From an uncultured Clostridia bacterium (GTDB lineage: Bacteria > Bacillota > Clostridia > Oscillospirales > Acutalibacteraceae): a DNA stretch of 64,000 bases. Position 1 is the stretch's first letter, and the number at the start of each line of letters is the position of its first letter. The notes beneath the pieces were generated by a model. The model was not told the DNA's origin. It worked only from the letters and a program-made list of their open reading frames with translations, and did not search any database. This document shows positions 40,192-47,673 of the stretch, piece by piece. Location: contig CALWVM010000001.1 in assembly GCA_944384985.1 (NCBI GenBank), positions 1-64,000 of the forward strand, given 5' to 3'. The translations under genes were made by a program, and so were the position numbers.

Positions 40192-41286
40192 ATGTTAAAA
40201 CGCGAAGGCGAGGTGCGCATCCCCTCCGGGTGCGCCATTTCCGCGATCATCGACCGCGACGGCACGCGCTTTTCGGGCGCGGACATCATCGAGAGCATCG
40301 CGCTCATGCACGACCGCTCCAACGGCTTGGGCGGAGGCTTTGCCGCCTACGGCATCTACCCCGAGCACAAGGAGTATTATGCGTTCCACATTTTCTATGA
40401 CGACAACGACGCGCGCGTGCGCACGGAAGAATTCCTCTTCCGCCACTTCGACATTGAGACGTTCGAGCAGATCCCGACGCGCAAAGTCAAATCCATCCGC
40501 CATGCGCCGCTCATCTGGCGCTATTTCGGCATGGTCCCGCAGAGCAAGATGCGCAAAAACGACTACGACGCGGACGAATACACCGCGCGGTGCGTCATCC
40601 GCATCAACAACACCATAACGGGCGCATTCGTCTTTTCGAGCGGCAAAAACATGGGTGCGTTCAAGGCGGTCGGCTACCCGGAGGACGTCGGCGAATACTA
40701 CATGCTTGACGACTACAAGGCGCACACCTGGACCGCGCACGGGCGCTTCCCGACGAACACCCCCGGCTGGTGGGGCGGCGCGCACCCGTTCACGCTTTTA
40801 GACTGGTCGATCGTCCACAACGGCGAGATTTCGAGCTACGATGCGAACCGCCGCTATGTTGAGCAGTTCGGCTACAAATGCAATCTGCAGACCGACACCG
40901 AGGTCATCACCTATCTGTTCGACCTCCTCGTTCGCCGCCAGGGGCTGACGCTCGAAACCGCCGCCAAGGTGCTCGCCGCACCGGAGTGGGACGTCATCGA
41001 CCGCATGCCCGACGAGGAACGCGAGATCTGCACCGCGCTGCGGGCAGTCTACTCCGGGGCACTCATCAACGGGCCGTTTTCCATTTTAGTCGGCTTCAAG
41101 CACGGCATTCTCGCGCTCAACGACCGGCTCAAGCTGCGTTCTCTGATTCAGGCGAAAAAGGGCAGCAAAACCTATTTTGCCTCGGAAGAGTCCGCCATCC
41201 GCGTGATCTGCCCGGATCCCGAATACATTGAAGCGGTAGACGGCGGCACGCCTGTGTTTATCCCGTTTGCGGAGGTGACAGACTGA
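40192..41286 (+). CDS. Glutamate synthase, class II glutamine amidotransferase subunit (split GltB1)
   Basis: A 364-residue Ntn-type glutaminase domain protein that would release ammonia from glutamine. The nucleophile is probably Cys14 in PSGCAISAI, requiring removal of the leader. Other family marks: HDRSNGLGGGFAAYG, TAHGRFPTNTPGWWGGAHPF, SIVHNGEISSYDANRRYVEQ, LQTDTEVITYLFDLL. In E. coli-type enzymes this is the first domain of one large chain; here it is a free subunit. GAGG lies before ATG 40192; the stop overlaps the next ATG (TGATG). Confidence 0.9.
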   Translation: MLKREGEVRIPSGCAISAIIDRDGTRFSGADIIESIALMHDRSNGLGGGFAAYGIYPEHKEYYAFHIFYDDNDARVRTEEFLFRHFDIETFEQIPTRKVKSIRHAPLIWRYFGMVPQSKMRKNDYDADEYTARCVIRINNTITGAFVFSSGKNMGAFKAVGYPEDVGEYYMLDDYKAHTWTAHGRFPTNTPGWWGGAHPFTLLDWSIVHNGEISSYDANRRYVEQFGYKCNLQTDTEVITYLFDLLVRRQGLTLETAAKVLAAPEWDVIDRMPDEEREICTALRAVYSGALINGPFSILVGFKHGILALNDRLKLRSLIQAKKGSKTYFASEESAIRVICPDPEYIEAVDGGTPVFIPFAEVTD

Positions 41287-42785
41287 TGCAGTATATGGTT
41301 CCTGAATTTGAGGTCGAGCGCAACACGTCGCGCTGCATTTCGTGCGGCGCGTGCGTGCGGCAGTGCTCGTATGAAGTCCATTATTTCGACGTGGACGGCA
41401 AGACCGTGCTCGCGGACGAAAGCAAATGTGTCGCCTGCCATCGCTGCGCGACGATCTGCCCGACGCACGCCATCAAAATCAAGGCATACGACATGGCGTA
41501 TAAACCGCACGCCAACTGGACCCCGGTCGTGCAGCAGGAAATCCTCAAGCAGGCCCAGACGGGCGGCGTGCTGCTTTCGGGCATGTCCAACAACAAGCCG
41601 TATCCGATTTACTGGGATCGAATCCTGTTAAACGCAAGCCAGGTCACGAACCCCTCCATCGATCCGCTGCGCGAGCCGATGGAGATCCGCACGTATCTCG
41701 GCCGCAAGCCGAAAAAGCTGGAGTTCCACAAAAACGGCAAGCTCAAAACCAAGCTTGAGCCGCAGATCAAGCTCGAAACACCCATTATGTTTTCCGCGAT
41801 GTCGTTCGGCTCGATCTCATTTAACGCGCAGAAATCGCTCGCGATGGCGGCGCGCAAGCTCGGCACGCTGTTCAACACCGGCGAGGGCGGCATGCACCCG
41901 GGGCTGCGGGAATACAGCGACTGCGCCGTTGTGCAGGTCGCGTCCGGCAGATTTGGCGTATACAAGGATTATCTTGAAAACTGCCGGTTTATCGAGATCA
42001 AAATCGGCCAGGGCGCAAAGCCCGGCATCGGCGGGCATCTGCCCGGCGAAAAGGTAACGGTCGAGGTCAGCAATGCGCGCATGATCCCCGAAGGGTCGGA
42101 CGCCATTTCCCCCGCGCCGCACCACGACATTTACTCCATTGAGGATCTGCGCCAGCTCATCTGGTCGCTCAAAGAGGCGACCCAGTACAAAAAGCCCGTG
42201 GCGGTCAAGATCGCGGCGGTGCACAACTGCTCCGCCATTGTTTCGGGCGTGGCGCGCGCAGGCGCAGACATCGTCGTGATGGACGGCTTCCGCGGCGGCA
42301 CGGGCGCGGCGCCCACCCGCATCCGCGACAACGTAGGCATCCCCATCGAGCTTGCGCTCGCGGCGGCGGACCAGCGGCTCCGGGATGAGAGCATCCGCGG
42401 CACGGTCTCGCTTGTGGCGGCGGGCTCGTTCCGCAACTCGGCAGACATCGTCAAAGCCATCGCGCTGGGCGCGGACGCGGTGTATGTGGCCTCCGCCCCG
42501 CTCATTGCCATGGGCTGCCACATGTGCCAGCAGTGCCAGACGGGCAAGTGCAACTGGGGCATCGCGACCCAGCGCCCCGAGCTTGTCAAACGCCTGAACC
42601 CCGAAATCATGCACGAACGCGTGGTGAATCTCATCACTGCGTGGAACCACGAGATCAAGGAAATGCTCGGCGGCATGGGGCTCAATTCCATCGACTCCCT
42701 GCGCGGCAACCGCATGATGCTGCGCGGCATCGGGCTTTCCGACCGGGAACTTTCGATTCTCGGTATCGCCCACGCCGGGGAATAA
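41286..42785 (+). CDS. Glutamate synthase, ferredoxin/FMN-binding synthase subunit (split GltB2)
   Basis: A 499-residue protein. The N-terminus has two 4Fe-4S clusters (CISCGACVRQC, CVACHRCATICP). The FMN barrel follows: FSAMSFGSISFNAQKSLAMA, NTGEGGMHPG, GQGAKPGIGGHLPGEKV, DGFRGGTGAAP; and CHMCQQCQTGKCNWGIATQ is the 3Fe-4S site of glutamate synthases. It would join 2-oxoglutarate and ammonia to glutamate using reduced ferredoxin or the partner oxidoreductase. Confidence 0.93.
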   Translation: MQYMVPEFEVERNTSRCISCGACVRQCSYEVHYFDVDGKTVLADESKCVACHRCATICPTHAIKIKAYDMAYKPHANWTPVVQQEILKQAQTGGVLLSGMSNNKPYPIYWDRILLNASQVTNPSIDPLREPMEIRTYLGRKPKKLEFHKNGKLKTKLEPQIKLETPIMFSAMSFGSISFNAQKSLAMAARKLGTLFNTGEGGMHPGLREYSDCAVVQVASGRFGVYKDYLENCRFIEIKIGQGAKPGIGGHLPGEKVTVEVSNARMIPEGSDAISPAPHHDIYSIEDLRQLIWSLKEATQYKKPVAVKIAAVHNCSAIVSGVARAGADIVVMDGFRGGTGAAPTRIRDNVGIPIELALAAADQRLRDESIRGTVSLVAAGSFRNSADIVKAIALGADAVYVASAPLIAMGCHMCQQCQTGKCNWGIATQRPELVKRLNPEIMHERVVNLITAWNHEIKEMLGGMGLNSIDSLRGNRMMLRGIGLSDRELSILGIAHAGE

Positions 42786-42798
42786 GGAGGGACAGACC

Positions 42799-43242
42799 AT
42801 GAAAAAAGTGATTGCCAGAGAAGCGCTTTGCCTCGACTGCAAACTTTGCGAGGTATTTTGCCGCACCGCGCATTCGAAATCCAAGGACGTGGTGCGCGCG
42901 CATCTGTATGAAGACCCTGCCCCCGTCGCACGCATCACCGTGGAGGGCGACATCCTCGACTCGGTCGCGGTCAACTGCCGTCACTGCGACGACCCCGCAT
43001 GCGTGAACGCCTGCATCACGGGCGCGATGCACAAGGACCCTGAAACAGGGATCGTCTCTTGCGACGAGTCGCGCTGCATCGGGTGCATGACCTGCCTTGC
43101 GGTCTGCCCCGTGGGCTGCATTAAGCCCGGGCGCACCGCCGTAAAGTGCGACCTGTGCCAGGAGACGGGCGAGCCTGCGTGCGTGAAAAACTGCCCGAAC
43201 CGGGCGCTTGTGTATGTGGAAGTCGGAGGTGACGCGCAATGA
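42799..43242 (+). CDS. 4Fe-4S ferredoxin-like electron-transfer subunit of the glutamate synthase
   Basis: 147 residues with several Cys clusters: CLDCKLCEVFC, CRHCDDPACVNAC, CIGCMTCLAVCP and CDLCQETGEPACVKNCP, the HycB/DMSO-reductase-B-like layout of four clusters. GGAGGG precedes the ATG. Overlaps the next gene by 4 nt, so it very likely passes electrons between the FAD subunit and the FMN subunit. Confidence 0.88.
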   Translation: MKKVIAREALCLDCKLCEVFCRTAHSKSKDVVRAHLYEDPAPVARITVEGDILDSVAVNCRHCDDPACVNACITGAMHKDPETGIVSCDESRCIGCMTCLAVCPVGCIKPGRTAVKCDLCQETGEPACVKNCPNRALVYVEVGGDAQ

Positions 43243-44492
43243 AACAATACGCCATCGTCGGCGCGTCGGCAGCGGGGCTCTCGTGCGCAAAGACCCTGCG
43301 CACGCTGGACCCTGACTGCGAAATCACGCTGTTTACGGACGAACCGTTTTTACCGTATTCGCGCCCGATCATTTCCTACTATCTAAAAGATAAGGTCCAA
43401 GCCGACCAAATTTATTTACAGCCGTCGGACTTTTACACAAAGCACCGCATCCGGGTGCGCACAAATACGCGCGTCGCCGCCGTGCAGACGGGAACGCTTA
43501 CCACCGAGGGCGGCGAAACGCTGAAATTTGATAAGATCCTGCTCGCGACGGGTTCCGTGCCCTTCGTGCCGCCGATGGAAAATGTCGGCGCACAGGAAAA
43601 TGTCTTCACCTTTTTGACCATGCGCGAGGCCGAGCGGCTCAAAGCCTATGCCAAGCCGAACATGCATGCGGTCATCATCGGCGCGGGGCTTATCGGGCTG
43701 AAAGCCGCCGAAGGCCTGCGGCCGCTCGTCGAAAGCGTGACGGTCGTGGAGCTCGCCGACAAGGTGCTGCCGTCGATCTTAGACGACGAAGCGGCAAAGA
43801 CGGTGCGCGCGCACCTGGACGCAAACGGTGTGGAAACGCTGCTCGGCGACACGGTGGTGCGCGCCGAGGGCGAAAAAACCATCACCGCCGTGACGCTCAA
43901 AAGCGGCAAGACGCTGCCGTGCGACCTGTTGGTGCTCGCCGTGGGCGTGCGCCCGAACACGGTGCTTGCAGAGCGCGCGGGCGCGGAAGTGAACCGCGGC
44001 ATCACCGTGAACCGCGATACCATGGAAACGACCGTCCCGGGAGTCTTCGCCGCGGGCGACTGCGTGCGAAGCTACGACATTTTGGATGGGCAGGAAAAAA
44101 TCATCGCCCTGTGGCCCAACGCTGTGCGCGAGGGCATGACTGCCGCTTACAATATGGCAGGCCAAGAGCACAAGGATACGGGCAGCTTTGCGGTCAATGC
44201 GATTGACTTTTTCGGCCTGCGCATTTGCACCTGCGGGCTCATCCGTGCCGAGGGTGCGACCGTGCTTACGCGCGAGGGCGAGGGCTTTTGCAAGCGGCTT
44301 CTGGTAAAAGACAACCGCCTCGTCGGCTTTGTGCTGTTAAATGCGTCCGAACGCGCGGGCATTTACACGGCGCTCATTCAAAACAAGGTGGATTTGAACA
44401 CGCTTTCGGGTGATCTTTTGGATGAACCGGGGCTGATGCTCTTTTCGCGGGAAGTCCGCACCGAAAAACTGACGGGAGGTGTGCGCGTATGA
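43239..44492 (+). CDS. FAD-dependent NAD(P)H oxidoreductase of the glutamate synthase operon
   Basis: 417 residues of the NADH:rubredoxin-reductase/nitrite-reductase-like class. FAD loop YAIVGASAAGLSCAKTL, NAD(P) loop VIIGAGLIGLKAAEGL, second FAD motif VPGVFAAGDCV. Likely feeds electrons from NAD(P)H to the ferredoxin subunit. Overlaps both neighbours by 4 nt (ATGA). Confidence 0.9.
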   Translation: MKQYAIVGASAAGLSCAKTLRTLDPDCEITLFTDEPFLPYSRPIISYYLKDKVQADQIYLQPSDFYTKHRIRVRTNTRVAAVQTGTLTTEGGETLKFDKILLATGSVPFVPPMENVGAQENVFTFLTMREAERLKAYAKPNMHAVIIGAGLIGLKAAEGLRPLVESVTVVELADKVLPSILDDEAAKTVRAHLDANGVETLLGDTVVRAEGEKTITAVTLKSGKTLPCDLLVLAVGVRPNTVLAERAGAEVNRGITVNRDTMETTVPGVFAAGDCVRSYDILDGQEKIIALWPNAVREGMTAAYNMAGQEHKDTGSFAVNAIDFFGLRICTCGLIRAEGATVLTREGEGFCKRLLVKDNRLVGFVLLNASERAGIYTALIQNKVDLNTLSGDLLDEPGLMLFSREVRTEKLTGGVRV

Positions 44493-45226
44493 AGATCGTC
44501 ACAGCGGGAAAAAGCAGCTTTCGCACGCTGAACGCAGAGGTCCGCGAAGCACTGGAAACGGAAAACGATGTACGCATTGAAGACGTGAACGGCCAGCGCT
44601 ACATCGGCGCGGGGCTCGACCGTGGCAAGCGTCTGGAAGTCCACGGCACGCCCGGCAACGACATGGGCGCGTACTTAAACGGCGGCGCAATCGAGGTCTT
44701 CGGCAACGGGCAGGAGGCCGTCGGCAACACGATGGGCGGCGGCTCCATTACCGTGCACGGGCATGTCGGCGACACGCTCGGCTACGCCATGCGCGACGGC
44801 GAGATCTATGTCGAAAAGCGCGCCGGTTCACGCGCGGGCATCCATATGAAGGAGTTCCGCGAGATGCAGCCGGTCGTCGTCATCGGCGGCACGGTCGGGG
44901 CGTTCCTCGGCGAATACATGGCGGGCGGCACGCTTCTGGTGCTCGGGCTTGAAAAGCACCCGGACCGCCCCATTGTCGGCGCGCACTGCGCCACGGGCAT
45001 GCACGGCGGGCGCATCTTCGTGCGCGGGGATGTGCCGGAAGAGAATGTCAGCGAGCACATTTCCGTGCTCCGGCCGGGCGAAAAAGACCTTGCTGACTTA
45101 GACCGCTTCGTGCGCGAATACTGTGCGCGCTTCGGCAAGGATTTCGACGCGATCATGCAGGTCCCGTTCCAAAAGCTCGTGCCCACCACCTCGCGCCCGT
45201 ATGCGAATCTGTATACACCGAATTAG
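44489..45226 (+). CDS. Glutamate synthase GXGXG-domain subunit (split GltB3)
   Basis: 245 residues of the right-handed beta-helix that forms the C-terminal domain of GltB: GAYLNGGAIEVFGNGQEAVG, NTMGGGSITVHGHVGDTLGY, GGTVGAFLGEYMAGGTLLVL, and HCATGMHGGRIFVRG. It is structural, closing the ammonia tunnel in the family. Last gene of the operon. Confidence 0.92.
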   Translation: MKIVTAGKSSFRTLNAEVREALETENDVRIEDVNGQRYIGAGLDRGKRLEVHGTPGNDMGAYLNGGAIEVFGNGQEAVGNTMGGGSITVHGHVGDTLGYAMRDGEIYVEKRAGSRAGIHMKEFREMQPVVVIGGTVGAFLGEYMAGGTLLVLGLEKHPDRPIVGAHCATGMHGGRIFVRGDVPEENVSEHISVLRPGEKDLADLDRFVREYCARFGKDFDAIMQVPFQKLVPTTSRPYANLYTPN

Positions 45227-45270
45227 ATTTTAGTGCCGGACGCCGGATTTTAGATGTGCGGCGGGCGCTT

Positions 45271-45395
45271 TCAGCCTTTAGATTTCAGTAGTCAGAAATC
45301 AGATGCGGTGTAGGTAGGCTTTACGCATTGCCGCGGCTGCGCAGAAATACCCCTGTCATGTCTGATATCTAAATCTAACGTCTAAAATCTAAGCC
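45271..45395. repeat. Inverted pair of heptad arrays (element 1 after glutamate synthase operon)
   Basis: Left array 45271-45305: TCAGCCT, TTAGATT, TCAGTAG, TCAGAAA, TCAGATG. Right array 45361-45394: TCTGATA, TCTAAA, TCTAACG, TCTAAAA, TCTAAGC (one unit is 6 bp). Spacer about 55 bp. Part of a 515-bp gap without genes; a truncated left array (TTAGATT, TTAGTGC) lies at the end of the preceding gene. Confidence 0.8.
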
Positions 45396-45467
45396 GGACA
45401 GCCGCAAGGGCTGTCACTACGGCGGGTTCTGTTTTATGATGCCGCACTGCTGAAAAGTTGTAAGGAA

Positions 45468-45503
45468 TCCTCTTTCCCCACGCAGGGAAAGGGGATTTTT
45501 ATT
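45468..45503 (+). terminator. Terminator of the glutamate synthase operon
   Basis: CCTCTTTCCC / GGGAAAGGGG hairpin with a short loop, followed by ATTTTTAT. It lies 240 bp after the last stop codon, beyond element 1. Confidence 0.75.
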
Positions 45504-45526
45504 TGGCGGATCTTTGCGACTGCGAA

Positions 45527-45710
45527 CAGAGTTCAGTCGTTAGATGTCGGAAGTTAAATGCGGGGCGGGAAAATTTCATTAAACCAAAAGTTAGTACAAA
45601 TTTTCGGCTGCGAAGAAAACTAAAATTTTGCTGAACCTTGTAGGGGCGGCTGCGCAGGAAATCCCCCATCCCACATCTAATATCTAACTTCTACCATCTA
45701 ACATCTAAAA
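45527..45710. repeat. Inverted pair of heptad arrays (element 2)
   Basis: Left array 45527-45561: ACAGAGT, TCAGTCG, TTAGATG, TCGGAAG, TTAAATG. Right array 45676-45710: TCTAATA, TCTAACT, TCTACCA, TCTAACA, TCTAAAA. Both are exactly five units; spacer 114 bp. Confidence 0.85.
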
Positions 45711-45740
45711 AGGGCTTCCGTTTCGAACGGAAGCCCTTTT
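45711..45740 (-). terminator. Terminator of the heterodimeric ABC exporter operon (bidirectional)
   Basis: GGGCTTCCGTTTCGAACGGAAGCCC is a perfect hairpin flanked by A4/T6 runs, abutting the stop codon of the downstream ABC gene. Confidence 0.9.
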
Positions 45741-45741
45741 T

Positions 45742-47673
45742 TCAGGTCAATTCAAACTGCCCGGTATACAGCTGATAGTATCTGCCCTTCTGCGCAAGCA
45801 AACTTTCGTGGTCGCCGCGCTCGATGATCCTGCCGTGTTCGAGCACCATGATCGCGTCCGCGTTGCGCACGGTGGAAAGGCGGTGCGCGATGACAAAGGT
45901 CGTGCGCCCCTGCATGAGCTGGTCCATGCCCTGTTCCACAAGGCGTTCGGTGCGCGTGTCGATGGAGCTGGTCGCTTCATCGAGCACCAGCACCGGCGGA
46001 TCCGCGACGGCGGCGCGCGCAATGGCGAGCAGCTGCCGCTGGCCCTGCGAAAGGTTCGTGCCGTCGCCCGTTATGACCGTGTCGTAGCCCTGCGGCAGCC
46101 GTGTGATAAAATCGTCGGCGTTGGCAAGCTTTGCCGCCGCAACGATCTGCTCGTGCGTGGCGTCCAGGTTGCCGTAGCGGATATTGTCCTCTATGGTGCC
46201 GGTGAACAGGTGGGTATCCTGTAACACCATGGAAAGCGAACGGCGCAGGTCCGCCTTTTTGATCTTCCGGATGTTGATGCCGTCGTAGCGGATCTTGCCC
46301 TCATGGATCTCATAAAAGCGGTTGAGCAGGTTCGTAATGGTGGTTTTGCCCGCGCCCGTCGAGCCGACAAACGCGATCTTCTGCCCGGGTTTCGCGTACA
46401 GCGAAATGTCGTCGAGCACCGTCTTTTTGCCGTCGTAACTGAAAGACACATGCTCAAACACCACATCGCCCTCCAGCTTTTTATAGGTTACGGAGCCGTC
46501 TGCGGTGTGGGTGTGCTTCCACGCCCAAAGCCCGGTGTGTTCGGGGCATTCCACAAGCTGCCCGTTTTTATCGTATTTTGCGTTGACAAGCCGCACATAG
46601 CCTTCATCTTCTTCCGGCTTTTCGTCGAGCACCTCAAAAATGCGCTCGGCGCCCGCAAGAGCGGACAGAATATTGTTGAACTGCTGGGAAAGGTTCGTGA
46701 CCGGCTGCGTGAACGAGCGCGTGTACTGCAAAAAGGACAGCGCCGTACCCACCGAAAGCGACCCGCCGATGACGAACGCGCCGCCGACCGCCGCGATGGT
46801 CGCATAAATGACGTACGAGAAGTTGCCCATGATGGGCATCAGGGCGCTCGCGTAGGTATTCGCCGCGGTCGCCGCATGCTGGAGCTGATCGTTGAGCTCG
46901 CCGAATTCCGAGAGGACCCTTTGCTCGTGGTTGAAGATCTTGACGACCTTCTGCCCTTCGATGGTCTCTTCAATAAAGCCGTTTGCCGCACCGAGCGCTT
47001 TTTGCTGCGTGCGGAAATACTTGCCGCTTCGGCTTCCCATGGCGCGGATAATCAGGATCATGACCGCAATGAACACGATCATGATCGCGGTCAGCCGCAG
47101 GCTCAAAAACAGCATCATGCCGAACGTCGCGATGACCGAGACGAGCGACGAGATGGTCTGCACAAAGCCGTTGCTCAGGAAATTGCGGACGGTATCCACG
47201 TCGTTGGTATAGCGGCTCATAAGCTCGCCGTGGGTGTGCTTGTCAAAATAGGAGATCGGCAGATCCTGCATCTTGTCGAACAAATCGCGCCGCAAAATGT
47301 TGACGGTAGACTGCGAGAGCGTAAGCATGATGCGCGAATAGCCGAACGACGCCGCAGAGCTTGCGACAAACAGCACCGCCATGCGCGCGAGCATCCCGAT
47401 GAGCGGGCCGAAGTCCGCATTCTCGGGGCCTGCCGCAATCAGGGGCAGCAAATAGTCGTCGGTGAGCACGCGGATAAAATACGCCGCCGCGACCATGCCG
47501 ATGGTGCTGGCGAGCACCAGAAGGATCACAAGCACAAGCAGCCATCTGCGTTTTGTAATATAACCGAACAGCCGGCGCAGCGTTTTGCCGGTGTTTTTCG
47601 GGCGTGCGCCGGGTCTCGTGCTGCGCGAGCCGCCGTGCGCGGGTCTTGCGGGGTTCATCCTTTTTTCCGCCAT
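45742..47673 (-). CDS. ABC exporter subunit with canonical ATPase site (heterodimer partner B)
   Basis: 643 residues: basic Pro/Arg-rich N-terminus, six TM helices, then the NBD with Walker A FVGSTGAGKTT, Q-loop MVLQDTHLFTGTI, signature NLSQGQRQLLAIARA, Walker B VLVLDEATSSID (catalytic Glu present) and IAHRLSTV. An insertion of about 40 residues (VNAKYDKNGQLVECPEHTGL onward) lies between the TMD and NBD. The ATG overlaps the stop of the partner (TGATG). Substrate unknown; BmrCD/TM287-288-like drug or lipid exporters are the closest type. Confidence 0.9.
   Translation of the reverse strand: MAEKRMNPARPAHGGSRSTRPGARPKNTGKTLRRLFGYITKRRWLLVLVILLVLASTIGMVAAAYFIRVLTDDYLLPLIAAGPENADFGPLIGMLARMAVLFVASSAASFGYSRIMLTLSQSTVNILRRDLFDKMQDLPISYFDKHTHGELMSRYTNDVDTVRNFLSNGFVQTISSLVSVIATFGMMLFLSLRLTAIMIVFIAVMILIIRAMGSRSGKYFRTQQKALGAANGFIEETIEGQKVVKIFNHEQRVLSEFGELNDQLQHAATAANTYASALMPIMGNFSYVIYATIAAVGGAFVIGGSLSVGTALSFLQYTRSFTQPVTNLSQQFNNILSALAGAERIFEVLDEKPEEDEGYVRLVNAKYDKNGQLVECPEHTGLWAWKHTHTADGSVTYKKLEGDVVFEHVSFSYDGKKTVLDDISLYAKPGQKIAFVGSTGAGKTTITNLLNRFYEIHEGKIRYDGINIRKIKKADLRRSLSMVLQDTHLFTGTIEDNIRYGNLDATHEQIVAAAKLANADDFITRLPQGYDTVITGDGTNLSQGQRQLLAIARAAVADPPVLVLDEATSSIDTRTERLVEQGMDQLMQGRTTFVIAHRLSTVRNADAIMVLEHGRIIERGDHESLLAQKGRYYQLYTGQFELT

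Noticed and set aside
45271-45710. Heptad arrays considered as a CRISPR array
   Set aside because: Units are 7 bp, contiguous and without spacers, and occur as inverted pairs; there are no cas genes in the window.
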